Of a stretch of 64,000 nucleotides of DNA, positions 26,656-35,959 are shown one piece after another. The notes below the pieces were generated by a model. That model did not search any database. It was given only the letters and a program-made list of their open reading frames with translations, and was not told the origin of the DNA. Both the position numbers and the translations under genes were made by a program. Each line of letters starts with the position of its first letter. Positions within the stretch are counted from its first letter, which is position 1. Source of the DNA: Pseudaquabacterium pictum (GTDB lineage Bacteria > Pseudomonadota > Gammaproteobacteria > Burkholderiales > Burkholderiaceae_C); NCBI RefSeq assembly GCF_005403045.1, contig NZ_BJCL01000003.1:310001-374000 (forward strand), in the 5' to 3' direction.

Positions 26656-26676
26656 GCCGCGGGCCAGCGGCTCAGC
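26651..26676. terminator. Palindrome carrying both convergent stop codons (lipoprotein and hydrolase)
   Basis: A perfect 10-bp inverted repeat (GCTGAGCCGC 26651-26660 and GCGGCTCAGC 26667-26676) has a 6-base loop. The stop codons of the two convergent genes are embedded symmetrically in the arms. Likely a bidirectional terminator, though no U-tract is present. Confidence 0.6.
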
Positions 26677-27616
26677 GCAGGAAGGCCTTCACCGCGGCCA
26701 CGGTGCGGGCCGGGTCTTCCTCATGCGGCACATGGCCCAGGTCGTCGAACACCTGCACCCGGCTGCCGGGGATGTCGGCCGCAAAGCGTTGCGCGGTGGC
26801 CGGCACGATGATGCGGTCCAGGCCGCCCCACAGGATCAGCGTGGGCGCGGTCACGCCAGCCACCTTGTCCACGCCTTCGGCGCTGGACCAGGTGCGGGCC
26901 CGCTCCACCAGCGCGGCGCGGTTGCCGGTGCGCAGGGTCAGCTCGAAGTAGCGGTCGACCAGCGGCTCGGTGATCTTGCGCGGGTCACCGTACACCGCCG
27001 TCAGGCCCTGCACGATGATCGGCCGCGGCAGCACATGCTCGGTCAGGCTGCCCAGCACCGGCAGGCGCGCGATCTGCCAGCCCAGCGGGATGCGGGCATC
27101 GCGGATCGGGTAGCCGGCCGCGTCCACCAGCACCAGGGCCGCCACCCGCTGCGGCGCCAGCGCGGCGATGCGCCAGGCCACCTCGCCGCCCAGGCTGTTG
27201 CCGGCGATGGCAAAGCGCTGCACGCCCAGCTTGTCCAGCACCGCCAGCACGAAGCGCGCGTAGTTGGCGCCGTTGTAGGTCTGGCCGGCCCAACTGCCGG
27301 TGAACGGGCCGGTCAGGCCGAAGGCCGGCAGGTCGAGGCGGATCACCCGGCGCTGCGGCCGCAGCGCCTGGGCCCAGCCGTCCCAGGTGTGCAGACTGGC
27401 CGAGGTGCCGTGGACCAGCACGATCGGCACGGCATCGGCCTGCGGTCCCTCGTCGCGGTAGTGCACCAGCTGGCCGTCCAGGTCCATGAAGGCCGACGGC
27501 GGCGGCGCCCAGCGGGCGACCAGGCCTTCGACCGGGATGTCGGGCGCGCGCACCAGCGGGATCGCCAGCGCGCTCAGCAGGATCAGGATGCCGACCAGGC
27601 GGCGCACCAGGCCCAT
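26672..27616 (-). CDS. Alpha/beta-fold hydrolase with N-terminal membrane anchor or signal
   Basis: A 314-residue hydrolase. The first 25 residues form a hydrophobic segment (LVGILILLSALAIPLVRA), so the protein is probably exported or membrane-anchored. The catalytic core shows the oxyanion HGTSAS, nucleophile elbow GNSLGG, an acidic residue in LILWGGLDRIIVP and DDLGHVPHEEDP for His. It belongs to the epoxide hydrolase/haloperoxidase-like group; the substrate is unknown. It lies 10 bases after trhO on the same strand and is probably co-transcribed with it. Confidence 0.88.
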   Translation of the reverse strand: MGLVRRLVGILILLSALAIPLVRAPDIPVEGLVARWAPPPSAFMDLDGQLVHYRDEGPQADAVPIVLVHGTSASLHTWDGWAQALRPQRRVIRLDLPAFGLTGPFTGSWAGQTYNGANYARFVLAVLDKLGVQRFAIAGNSLGGEVAWRIAALAPQRVAALVLVDAAGYPIRDARIPLGWQIARLPVLGSLTEHVLPRPIIVQGLTAVYGDPRKITEPLVDRYFELTLRTGNRAALVERARTWSSAEGVDKVAGVTAPTLILWGGLDRIIVPATAQRFAADIPGSRVQVFDDLGHVPHEEDPARTVAAVKAFLR

Positions 27617-27626
27617 GGCTGCGGGG

Positions 27627-28379
27627 TCAGGCGGCCAGCGGCGCCGGGGCCAGGGTGGGTTCCAGTGCCACCCGGTCGTCGAACACGAAGCAGCGGCCGC
27701 GCCAGCCGGGCGCGGCGCCGCCGGTGTCCTCGAAATACTTCAGGATGCCGCCTTCGAGCTGCAGCGCATGCGGCAGGCCCAGGTCCTGCAGGACCAGCGC
27801 GGCCTTTTCACAGCGGATGCCGCCGGTGCAGTAGCTGACGACGGTGTGGCCGGCCAGGGCGTCGCGGTGGGCGGCCACGGCGGTCGGGAAGTCGCTGAAC
27901 TTCTGCAGCCGCCAGTCGATGGCGCCGGCGAAGGCGCCGGCGTCGACCTCGAAGGCATTGCGGGTGTCCAGCAGGGCCAGCGGCCGGCCGGCATCGCAGT
28001 GGCCCTGGACGATCCAGCGCGCCAGCGTGGCGGCGCTGACCGCCGGCGCGCGGCCGGCAGCCGGCCGGACGGTGGGCATGTTCATGCGGATGATCTCGGG
28101 CTTGATCTTCACCTTCAGCCGGCCGAAGGGCTGGCTGGCGCTCCAGCTGTCCTTGGTGGGCAGGCCGTGCAGCCCCGGCTGGGCGCGGGCCACCGCCAGC
28201 CAGGCGGCGATGCCGTCGGCCGGGCCGGCCAGGCACAGGTTGATGCCTTCCTCGGCCAGCAGCACCGTGCCGCGGATGCCCTGGGCCTGGGCCGCGTCGA
28301 ACAGCCGCTGGCGCAGCGCGGGCAGGTCGCGCAGCGGCGTGAAGCGGTAGGTGGCGATGTTGAGCATGGAATCGGTCAC
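27627..28379 (-). CDS. trhO: tRNA uridine(34) hydroxylase, rhodanese-like
   Basis: A 250-residue YceA/TrhO protein that hydroxylates U34 of tRNAs in an O2-dependent manner. It has the N-terminal UPF0176 domain (GIRGTVLLAEEGINLCLAG), the KIKPEIIRM segment, and a rhodanese domain with the catalytic loop SYCTGGIRCEKA near residue 185. A GTG at 28379 is the first start; the ATG at 28367 (MLNIATYRF) is an alternative and closer to the family start. TAGAAT lies at 28391-28386, so either start would have a very short leader. Confidence 0.92.
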   Translation of the reverse strand: MTDSMLNIATYRFTPLRDLPALRQRLFDAAQAQGIRGTVLLAEEGINLCLAGPADGIAAWLAVARAQPGLHGLPTKDSWSASQPFGRLKVKIKPEIIRMNMPTVRPAAGRAPAVSAATLARWIVQGHCDAGRPLALLDTRNAFEVDAGAFAGAIDWRLQKFSDFPTAVAAHRDALAGHTVVSYCTGGIRCEKAALVLQDLGLPHALQLEGGILKYFEDTGGAAPGWRGRCFVFDDRVALEPTLAPAPLAA

Positions 28380-28491
28380 CGCCGGATTCTAGAAGTCGGC
28401 CCCGGAGGCGCCGGCGCCTCCGGGGCTGCGCACGCAGGCCGTCGGAACGGCCGGACAAAGGTTGCAAAAATGAAATAACTGAAAAATCCGC

Positions 28492-28518
28492 TCAAGTTGA
28501 AGGGTGATGGGCCGAAAT
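28492..28518 (+). promoter_or_regulatory. Sigma-28 (FliA)-like promoter upstream of the large lipoprotein gene
   Basis: TCAAGTTG (28492-28499) and GCCGAAAT (28511-28518) are separated by 11 bases. Each half matches the enteric FliA consensus TAAAGTTT-N11-GCCGATAA at 6 of 8 positions. It sits 35 bases before the ATG at 28553, in an AT-rich stretch (28455-28500) unusual for this genome. Confidence 0.55.
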
Positions 28519-28552
28519 CACAGGCAACCCCAACAACCTGCAGGTGAACCGG

Positions 28553-31021
28553 ATGCGCCTTCTTCCTCCCCGCGCTGCGCTCAGCGCCATTGGTGCGGCC
28601 ATTGTGCTGATCGGCTGTGGCGGCGGTGCCGGCGACAGCCCCAGCCCGGCGCCGGATGCCGCACCGGTGGCGACCCCGCCGTCGCTGTCGGGCGTGGCGG
28701 CCGTGGGCGCCGCGGTGGGTGAGGCGACCATCACGCTGACCGATGCGACCGGCCGCACGTTGACCACCACGGCGGACGCCGGTGGCCGCTACCGCTTTGA
28801 TGACGTCACCGGCCTCGTCGCGCCCTACCAGATCCAGGCCACCGGCGCATTGGGCGAGGCCATGGTGACGCTGCATGCGCTGGTGGCCAGCGCGCCGTCC
28901 GGTGCGGTGGTGGCCAACGTCACCCCGCTGACCAACGCGATCGCAGCGCTGGTGGCGCCCACCGATCTGCCCACCGCCATGACCGCGGCACAGTTGCAGG
29001 CGCTCAGCCCGGCGGCGATCGCCCAGGCCGGCGAGCGGGTGGCCGCGGTGATCGCGCCGTTGGTGGGTGCGCTCGGCCTGGGCAACGGTTTCGACCCGCT
29101 GACCACGCCCTTCAATGCCGACGGCACCGGCGCCGACCGCCTGCTCGACCACCTGGACGTGGCGGTGGCCCCGGGCACGGTGGCCTTGTCCAACAAGATG
29201 GCGCTGGCCAGTGACGGCCGCTCGACCGCGGACAGCGCGTCGACGCTGGTCAAGGGCGCCACGTCCGTGCCGGCGCCGGTGTCCACCGAGGCGTCGGACA
29301 CCAACAACTTCGACGAGCTGGCCCAGCGCCTGCAGGGCTGCTTCGCCATCCCGGCCGGCCAGCGCCTGGTGGTGAGCAACGGATCGGGCACGCTGCACAG
29401 TGCCTGTGCCGGCATCGCCTCGGCCGACTACCTGCACAACGGCCAGCCGTTCATGCACCGCTTTGCCGGCGCGCTGAACTCGGCCACCCAGGACGGTGCC
29501 ACCTATTCGCGCCCGATCGTGCGGCTGCGCATCTCCGCCTTGCCCGAGCGCATGGCGGTGAACCTGAACTTCAAGGACAGCACCGGCGCCGGCTACACCC
29601 GGCCCGAGGTCATCGAGCGCCAGGCCGATGGCCGCTGGCTGCTGGTGGGCAACCGCCGCGCGTTCAACGGCTATGCCGAGGCGCAGGCGACCTACCTGAA
29701 CGACCTGACGCCCAACACCAGCTACAACAACCTCAACACCAGCCGCGTGGACACCGGCTTCCGCCTGGCCTTCGACCCGCGTGTGTCGTTCGACACCAGT
29801 GGCCGCATCACCTACAACGGGCTGGATCTGTCCAGCAGCAGCGGCTTCAGCGACAGCAGCTGGGCGGCCATCCGCGCCACGCTGGCGGCCGACCAGCGCA
29901 TGGTGGGCTGCGTCATCGTGCGCGGCCCGGGCGAGAAGGTGGGCGCCAAGTGGTCGGGGATCCATCCCAACGGCCTGCTGCTCAAGCGGCCCACCGGATC
30001 GACGGTGCAGGACTACCTGGCCATTGACACCATCGTCAGCGACGGCTGGCGCGCGGCCATCGATGCCACCACGGTGGCGGCCGACGGCAGCGTGGCCGCC
30101 CCGGCGGCCGGCGGACAGACCAACATCTGCGGCGCCGGCACCACGGTCACCAGCTCCAGCAGCTACGTGGTCGACGCCCAGGCGCTGGGTGCGCGGCTGA
30201 ATGCGTTGAACGGACGCACCGCCGATGCCAGCATCGCCGGCCGCGACGTGGCCTGGAACACCAGTGCCCGCTACGCCCGCATGGCGCCCACCGGCAGCGT
30301 GAAGAGCGCGCTGGAGGCCAACCCGCCGCTGACCTTCGAGGTCTTCGACACCGACGGCAAGCTGCGTGCGGTGATGCAGAGCCGCTTCCTCGGCCGCCTG
30401 CCCGAGGCCAACCTGGCGCGCGCCTACGTGGAAAGCCGCCAGGTGCCCGAGTTCAGCACCGACAGCCTGCGCCGCTACCTCGACTTCGACGGCAGCACGG
30501 ACAGCGTGAACCAGACCGTGACCGGCAGCGTGACGCTGGACTGGACCACGCCCCGCGGTGCGTTCGGTGCCGACCGCATCGGCCTGTATGCCGAGGTCTA
30601 CCGCGCCACGCCCGGCGTCGGCATCCGCGGGCCGCTGTCCCGTGCCTGGGACGGCACGGCCACCACCAGCAGCCTGTGGACCAGCGATGCCGAGCTGGCG
30701 GCGCAGCTCGATGCCATCCCCGGTGCGAACTTCTACTGGTGGAACGGTGCCTTCGCGGTGGCGCCGGCAACCAGCGGCTGCAGCAGCACCCCGCTGGTCA
30801 GCACCAGCGGGGTGAACGTGGCGCGCTCGGCCACCCAGGTGGGGGCGTCGGCCAGCTACGGCGGCACGCTGTTCGGCAAGGATGCGCTGGCCACGGCCTG
30901 CCTGGGCGCGGGCAGCCATGCCCTGGTGTACCGGGAGCTGTTCTTCCGCACCTACACCGACCAGAACGTGCGGCTGTACGTGGCCACGGCCAACCGGGCG
31001 TTGCGCGCACCGGCACCCTGA
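28553..31021 (+). CDS. Large putative surface lipoprotein of unknown function
   Basis: An 822-residue protein. The signal peptide ends in a lipobox LIGC (Cys at about residue 22), followed by a Gly/Pro-rich linker. Residues about 45-90 look like a carboxypeptidase regulatory-like Ig fold (ITLTDATGRTL, ADAGGRYRFDDV). An Ala-rich helical region and then a long beta-rich part without recognised domains follow. Start ATG 28553 is preferred over GTG 28544 because CAGGTG lies just upstream. A FliA-like promoter precedes it, which hints at co-expression with motility genes. It is transcribed alone; dnaE has its own -10-like element. I do not recognise the family. Confidence 0.8.
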   Translation: MRLLPPRAALSAIGAAIVLIGCGGGAGDSPSPAPDAAPVATPPSLSGVAAVGAAVGEATITLTDATGRTLTTTADAGGRYRFDDVTGLVAPYQIQATGALGEAMVTLHALVASAPSGAVVANVTPLTNAIAALVAPTDLPTAMTAAQLQALSPAAIAQAGERVAAVIAPLVGALGLGNGFDPLTTPFNADGTGADRLLDHLDVAVAPGTVALSNKMALASDGRSTADSASTLVKGATSVPAPVSTEASDTNNFDELAQRLQGCFAIPAGQRLVVSNGSGTLHSACAGIASADYLHNGQPFMHRFAGALNSATQDGATYSRPIVRLRISALPERMAVNLNFKDSTGAGYTRPEVIERQADGRWLLVGNRRAFNGYAEAQATYLNDLTPNTSYNNLNTSRVDTGFRLAFDPRVSFDTSGRITYNGLDLSSSSGFSDSSWAAIRATLAADQRMVGCVIVRGPGEKVGAKWSGIHPNGLLLKRPTGSTVQDYLAIDTIVSDGWRAAIDATTVAADGSVAAPAAGGQTNICGAGTTVTSSSSYVVDAQALGARLNALNGRTADASIAGRDVAWNTSARYARMAPTGSVKSALEANPPLTFEVFDTDGKLRAVMQSRFLGRLPEANLARAYVESRQVPEFSTDSLRRYLDFDGSTDSVNQTVTGSVTLDWTTPRGAFGADRIGLYAEVYRATPGVGIRGPLSRAWDGTATTSSLWTSDAELAAQLDAIPGANFYWWNGAFAVAPATSGCSSTPLVSTSGVNVARSATQVGASASYGGTLFGKDALATACLGAGSHALVYRELFFRTYTDQNVRLYVATANRALRAPAP

Positions 31022-31056
31022 GCGGGTGCGCGGGTGGGCTTCCTACAATCGGCGGC

Positions 31057-34000
31057 ATGCCCTTCGTCCACCTGCGCACCCACTCCGAATACTCCGTCGT
31101 CGACGGCACCCTGCGCGTCGACGATGCCGCTGCGGCGGCCAAGGCCGATGGCCAGCCGGCGCTGGCGATCACCGACCTGTCCAACCTGTTCGGCGCGGTC
31201 AAGTTCTACAAGGCCTGCCGCGGCAAGGGCGTCAAGCCCATCATCGGCGCCGACATCTTCGTCGAGCCGGAGCAGGCCATCCCTGGCAGCACCCCGGTGG
31301 CCAGCCGCCTGCTGCTGCTGGTGCAGAACCGCCAGGGCTACCTGAACCTGTGTGAACTGCTGGCCCGCGGCTGGGTGCAGAACGCCCAGCGCGCCCAGGC
31401 CTGGATCACCTGGGACTGGCTGGCCGAGCTGGGCGGCGGGCTGATCGCGCTGTCGGGCGCCGACCTGGGCGCTGTCGGCCAGGCCCTGCTGGCCGGCGAC
31501 ACCGAACGCGCCCGCGCCGTGGCGCAGCGCTTGAGCAGCCTGTTCCCCGGCCGCTTCTACATCGAGCTGCAGCGCGCCGGCCTGGCCACGCATGAGCCGC
31601 ATGTGCGTGCCGCCGTGCCGCTGGCCGCGGCCCTGGGCCTGCCGGTGGTGGCCACCCACCCGATCGAATTTGCCGAGCCCGATGACTTCGACGCCCACGA
31701 GGCGCGTGTGTGCGTGGCCGAAGGCGAGACCCTGGCCAACCCCAAGCGGGTGAAGCGCTTCGGCCGCGAGCAGTATTTCAAGACCCAGGCGCAGATGGAG
31801 GCGCTGTTTGCCGATGTGCCGAGTGCGGTGGCCAACACCCTGGCGATTGCCCAGCGCTGCAACCTGACGCTGGCCATGGGCAAGAACTACCTGCCCGACT
31901 TCCCCACGCCGCTGCTCGACGACGGCACGCCCATGCCGATGGGCGACTACTTCCGCCAGGCCAGCTTCGAGGGCCTGGAGCAGCGCCTGCTGCAGCTGTT
32001 CCCCGATGCCGCCAAGCGCGACGCTGAACGCCCGCGTTATGTGGAGCGGCTGGAATTCGAGATCACCACCATCCTGAAGATGGGCTTCCCCGGCTACTTC
32101 CTGATCGTGGCCGACTTCATCAACTGGGCCAAGAACAACGGCTGCCCGGTGGGCCCGGGCCGCGGCTCGGGCGCCGGCAGCCTGGTGGCCTATGCGCTGA
32201 AGATCACCGACCTGGACCCGCTGCACTACAAGCTGCTGTTCGAGCGCTTCCTGAACCCCGAACGCGTGTCGATGCCCGACTTCGACATCGACTTCTGCCA
32301 GGGCAACCGCGACCGGGTGATCGACTACGTCAAGGACAAGTACGGCCGCGCCGCAGTCAGCCAGATTGCCACCTTCGGCACCATGGCCGCCAAGGCCGCG
32401 CTGCGCGACATCGGCCGGGTGCTGGGCATGGGCTACGGCCATGTGGACAGCGTGGCCAAGCTGATCCCGGCGCCGCCCGGCAAGACGGTGACGCTGGCCA
32501 AGGTGCCCGAGAACCCCGACCCTGGCCTGATTTATGCCCGCAAGGAGGCGCCCGAGCTGGAACAGCGCGAGGCCGCCGAGGAAGAGGTGGCCGAGCTGCT
32601 GAGCCTGGCCACCCGGGTGGAAGGCATCGTGCGCAACATCGGCATGCATGCCGGCGGCGTGCTGATCGCCCCGGGCAAGATCACCGACTTCTGCCCGCTG
32701 TACCAGCAGCCGGGCAGTGATTCGGCGGTCAGCCAGTACGACAAGGACGATGTGGAAGCCATCGGCCTGGTGAAGTTCGACTTCCTGGGCCTGGCCACGC
32801 TGACCATCCTGGAATTGGCGAAGGACTTCATTGTTGCCCGCAACCCCGACAAGAAGGACTTCAGCTTCGACAACATCCCGCTGGACGATCCGCGGGTCTA
32901 CAAGCTGTTCTCCGACGGCCTGACCGAGAGCGTGTTCCAGTTCGAATCCCGCGGCATGCAGGGCATGCTGCGCGATGCCAAGCCCAGCCGGCTGGAAGAC
33001 CTGATCGCGCTGAACGCGCTGTACCGGCCGGGCCCGATGGACCTGATCCCCAGCTTCGTGGCGCGCAAGCACGGCAAGGAGGTGGTGGAGTACCCGCATC
33101 CGCTGCTGGAGCAGGTGCTCAGCGAGACCTACGGGATCATGGTCTACCAGGAGCAGGTGATGCAGAGCGCCCAGATCCTGGGTGGCTACAGCCTGGGTGG
33201 CGCCGACCTCCTGCGCCGGGCCATGGGCAAGAAGAAGGCCGAGGAGATGGCCAAGCACCGGGAGATCTTCCGCGAGGGGGCCGGCAAGCAGGGCATCGGC
33301 CAGGAGAAGGCCGACGAGGTGTTCGACCTGATGGAGAAGTTCGCGGGCTATGGCTTCAACAAGAGCCATGCCGCCGCTTACAGCCTGCTGGCCTACCACA
33401 CGGCCTGGCTGAAGGTGCACCACACGGCCGAGTTCTATGCCGCGAACATGACCATCGAGATGGACGACACCGACAAGCTCAAGGTGTTGCTCAACGATGC
33501 CAAGCTGTTCGGCATCAGCTTCTCGTCGCCCGATGTCAACGAAGGCACTTACCGCTTCGAGCCGCTGGAGAAGAAGCGGGTGCGCTATGCGCTGGGCGCC
33601 GTGAAGGGCACGGGGCAGAGCGCGGTGGAGGCCATCGTGGAAGCGCGCGAGGCTGGCGGCCGGTTCCACAGCTTCTTCGACTTCTGCGCCCGCGTCGACC
33701 GCAAGCGGGTCAACAAGCGGGCGGTGGAGGCGCTGGTCAAGGCCGGCGCCTTCGATGCCTTGCACGCCGACCGCGCCAGCCTGGTCGCCAGCATCGGCCT
33801 GGGCTTCGAGTTTGCCGAACACCAGGTGGTCAACGCCAGCCAGGGCGGGCTGTTCGACGACGGCGACCATGGCTCGTCCACCCAGGAGCCGCCGCTGATC
33901 CCCGCCGCACCCTGGAGCATCAAGGAGCGGCTGCTGTTCGAGAAGACGGCGGTGGGCTTCTTCCTGTCGGGCCACCTGTTCCAGCAGAGCGAGACCGAGG

Positions 34001-34593
34001 TGCGGCGCTTCTGCAAGCGGCGCATCGGCGATCTGGTCGACAGCCGCGATCCGCAGCTGCTGGCCGGCATCGTGAGCGACCTGCGCTTCGTCAACGGCCA
34101 GCGCGGTCGGGTGGCGATCTTCAAGCTCGACGACCAGAGCGAGGCCATCGAGGCCGTGGCCAATGACGAACTGATCGAGGCCAACAAGGCGCTGTTCGTC
34201 GAGGATGAACTGCTGATCGTGCAGGGCAAGGTGCAGCCCGACCGCTTCTCGGGTGGCCTGCGGCTGAACGTCAACGCGGTGTGGGACCTGGCCGCGGCCC
34301 GGGCCCGCTTCGGCCGTTACCTGGCACTGGCGATGAACGGTGGCGGCGTGGCGCCGCTGGCCGATCTGGTGAACACCTGGCCCGCCAAGCGCGAGACCGG
34401 CGACGACGGCCTGCAGCGGGTGCTGGGCCTGCCGCTGCGGCTGCAGATCGCCCGCCGGACGGCCGGAGCCAGTGCCCAGGCCGAGCTGGACCTGGGCGAG
34501 GACGGCCGCTTCTGGCCCAGCGACGAAGCCCTGGCCCGCTGCAAGGCCCTGGCCCACGGCGGCCGGGCCGAGATCGTCTACGAGGCGTCCTGA
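31057..34593 (+). CDS. dnaE: DNA polymerase III subunit alpha (replicative)
   Basis: A 1,178-residue replicative polymerase. The N-terminal PHP domain (FVHLRTHSEYSVVDGTLRVD) is followed by the palm with the catalytic acidic motif PDFDIDFC and the GPGRGSGAGSLVAYAL loop. Next come the fingers (FQFESRGMQGML, YRPGPMDLIP, YQEQVMQSAQILGGYSLGGADLLRRAMGKK read in parts), the HhH (KSHAAAYSLLAYHTAWLK) and the C-terminal OB and tau-binding region. Length fits the DnaE1 class. TACAAT lies 7 bases before the ATG and no Shine-Dalgarno is visible. An AraC-type gene follows 14 bases downstream. Confidence 0.98.
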   Translation: MPFVHLRTHSEYSVVDGTLRVDDAAAAAKADGQPALAITDLSNLFGAVKFYKACRGKGVKPIIGADIFVEPEQAIPGSTPVASRLLLLVQNRQGYLNLCELLARGWVQNAQRAQAWITWDWLAELGGGLIALSGADLGAVGQALLAGDTERARAVAQRLSSLFPGRFYIELQRAGLATHEPHVRAAVPLAAALGLPVVATHPIEFAEPDDFDAHEARVCVAEGETLANPKRVKRFGREQYFKTQAQMEALFADVPSAVANTLAIAQRCNLTLAMGKNYLPDFPTPLLDDGTPMPMGDYFRQASFEGLEQRLLQLFPDAAKRDAERPRYVERLEFEITTILKMGFPGYFLIVADFINWAKNNGCPVGPGRGSGAGSLVAYALKITDLDPLHYKLLFERFLNPERVSMPDFDIDFCQGNRDRVIDYVKDKYGRAAVSQIATFGTMAAKAALRDIGRVLGMGYGHVDSVAKLIPAPPGKTVTLAKVPENPDPGLIYARKEAPELEQREAAEEEVAELLSLATRVEGIVRNIGMHAGGVLIAPGKITDFCPLYQQPGSDSAVSQYDKDDVEAIGLVKFDFLGLATLTILELAKDFIVARNPDKKDFSFDNIPLDDPRVYKLFSDGLTESVFQFESRGMQGMLRDAKPSRLEDLIALNALYRPGPMDLIPSFVARKHGKEVVEYPHPLLEQVLSETYGIMVYQEQVMQSAQILGGYSLGGADLLRRAMGKKKAEEMAKHREIFREGAGKQGIGQEKADEVFDLMEKFAGYGFNKSHAAAYSLLAYHTAWLKVHHTAEFYAANMTIEMDDTDKLKVLLNDAKLFGISFSSPDVNEGTYRFEPLEKKRVRYALGAVKGTGQSAVEAIVEAREAGGRFHSFFDFCARVDRKRVNKRAVEALVKAGAFDALHADRASLVASIGLGFEFAEHQVVNASQGGLFDDGDHGSSTQEPPLIPAAPWSIKERLLFEKTAVGFFLSGHLFQQSETEVRRFCKRRIGDLVDSRDPQLLAGIVSDLRFVNGQRGRVAIFKLDDQSEAIEAVANDELIEANKALFVEDELLIVQGKVQPDRFSGGLRLNVNAVWDLAAARARFGRYLALAMNGGGVAPLADLVNTWPAKRETGDDGLQRVLGLPLRLQIARRTAGASAQAELDLGEDGRFWPSDEALARCKALAHGGRAEIVYEAS

Positions 34594-34607
34594 GCCGGGC
34601 GGCGGCG

Positions 34608-35405
34608 ATGCGCTGGGTGGCGCCGCCTGACGACCTGCGGCCGTGGACCGACGGCGGCGTGGTGGTGCAGGCGCCGGCCACGCTGCCGGCCAGCAGTTTT
34701 CCGGCCATGGTGGGCAGCATGCTGGTGCTGCGGCTGGCCGGTGCGGTGCACCGCGCGGGCGTGGGGCCGGTGCCGGCGGCGGCGCTGATCGGGCCCTGCA
34801 CGCGGCCCAGCCAGTACCAGCACCACGGCGCTGTGCATGCGGTGGGCCTGCTGATCCGGCCCGAGGCGCTGCCGGTGCTGCTGGGCGTGCCAGGCGGACG
34901 GCTGGTCAATGCCCAGGTGGCGCTGGCCAACGTGGGCGGCCCTGGCTGGGCCGATGTGCCGGCGCAAGTGCAGGCCGCGCCGGACGACGAGGCGCGGCTG
35001 GGCCTGCTGTTCAACACACTGCGCGCCGCGGTGGCCGGGCCCGAGGCCGATCAGTACCGTGCCTTGCTGCAAGGCCTGGCGCAGGCGCTGCAAGGCCCGC
35101 TGGACCAGGCCTGCCGTGGTCTCGCCACCAGCCGCCGGCAGCTGGAGCGGCTGTGCCGCACCCACTTCGGCATGGCGCCCAAGCAGTTCCAGACCATCGC
35201 CCGGCTGCAGCAGGCGCTGCATGGCGCGGCGCACAGCGGCGGCGCCGATCTGGCGCTGCAGGCGGGCTACTACGACCAGTCGCACCTGGCGCGCGACTTG
35301 CGCCGTCTGGCCGGCGCGCCGCTGGGCCGGCTGGTGCAGGGCGCCCGGCAGGGCGCCGGCACGGCGCACTGGCCGCTGGCGGTGGGCTGGCAGCTCAGCC
35401 GTTGA
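34608..35405 (+). CDS. AraC-family transcriptional regulator
   Basis: A 265-residue regulator with a C-terminal AraC HTH pair (residues about 165-245: TSRRQLERLCRTHFGMAPKQ, then LALQAGYYDQSHLARDLRRLAG read in parts). The N-terminal part resembles the DUF6597 domain found in such regulators (PDDLRPWTDGGVVVQ). The start ATG 34608 follows the dnaE stop by 14 bases, so it may be read from the dnaE transcript. Target genes are unknown. Its 3' end overlaps the convergent DUF2834 gene by 11 bases. Confidence 0.88.
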   Translation: MRWVAPPDDLRPWTDGGVVVQAPATLPASSFPAMVGSMLVLRLAGAVHRAGVGPVPAAALIGPCTRPSQYQHHGAVHAVGLLIRPEALPVLLGVPGGRLVNAQVALANVGGPGWADVPAQVQAAPDDEARLGLLFNTLRAAVAGPEADQYRALLQGLAQALQGPLDQACRGLATSRRQLERLCRTHFGMAPKQFQTIARLQQALHGAAHSGGADLALQAGYYDQSHLARDLRRLAGAPLGRLVQGARQGAGTAHWPLAVGWQLSR

Positions 35406-35736
35406 CCGGCGTGCCGTCGGCCCGGCGCAAGGCCAGGTACAGCGGCAGCGCAAACGCCAGGCCCAGGCCGAAGCAGGCCAGCACCACCAGCACCGGCCGG
35501 CGCACCCGCCGCTCCCACAGCACCCACAGCGAGAAGCTGGCGGCGGCCAGGTAGACATCCAGCGTGATCGCGGTGGTCAGCGCGTTGGCCATCGCCGCCG
35601 GCCAGAACACCTGCGGCGCCACGCTGCCGCCGGCCAGGAACCAGCGGATGTTCCAGATCCAGGGCAGCACCAGGCCGGCGGCGGCCAGGGCCAGCAGGGC
35701 GGTGCGCAGCGGGGCGGGCAGGGCGGGGAGCGGCAT
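35395..35736 (-). CDS. DUF2834 domain-containing membrane protein
   Basis: A 113-residue protein with three predicted membrane helices. It matches DUF2834: LPWIWNIRWFLAGG near residue 25, ITLDVYLAAASFSLWVLWE in the middle and FALPLYLALR near the end. Function is unknown. The start at 35736 gives the normal family length; a longer upstream frame is not supported. It is divergent from the secreted protein gene. Confidence 0.83.
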   Translation of the reverse strand: MPLPALPAPLRTALLALAAAGLVLPWIWNIRWFLAGGSVAPQVFWPAAMANALTTAITLDVYLAAASFSLWVLWERRVRRPVLVVLACFGLGLAFALPLYLALRRADGTPVNG

Positions 35737-35823
35737 GGCGGTGCGCGGTGGTGGAAGTGGCCGCACTGTCGCTGCCGGGGCCCTGCGCAGGATAGGAAAA
35801 ATGCGCCAGACCGGCCTGGCCAC

Positions 35824-35853
35824 CCGGCGTGTCAGACAACGCCCACACGCCGG
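35824..35853. promoter_or_regulatory. 9-bp inverted repeat in the 223-base gap upstream of the secreted protein
   Basis: CCGGCGTGT (35824-35832) and ACACGCCGG (35845-35853) are perfect complements separated by 12 bases. The gap from 35737 to 35959 contains no gene. The repeat lies about 105 bases before the TTG start and could be an operator or leader hairpin. Confidence 0.4.
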
Positions 35854-35959
35854 CGCTCTGCTGTCCGACCTGCCGTTGCGCTGCCGGATGCCAGCCCCCG
35901 ACGCGGTGTCCGCGTTCAATGGAGACAGGCGCGCCGTCGCGCGTCCGAAGGAGACGGAC

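Noticed and set aside
30952-34557. Very long open frame (about 1,200 codons) antisense to dnaE
   Set aside because: High-GC codon bias leaves the opposite strand open. The translation is rich in His, Gln, Val and Gly without family motifs, while dnaE on the other strand is fully conserved.
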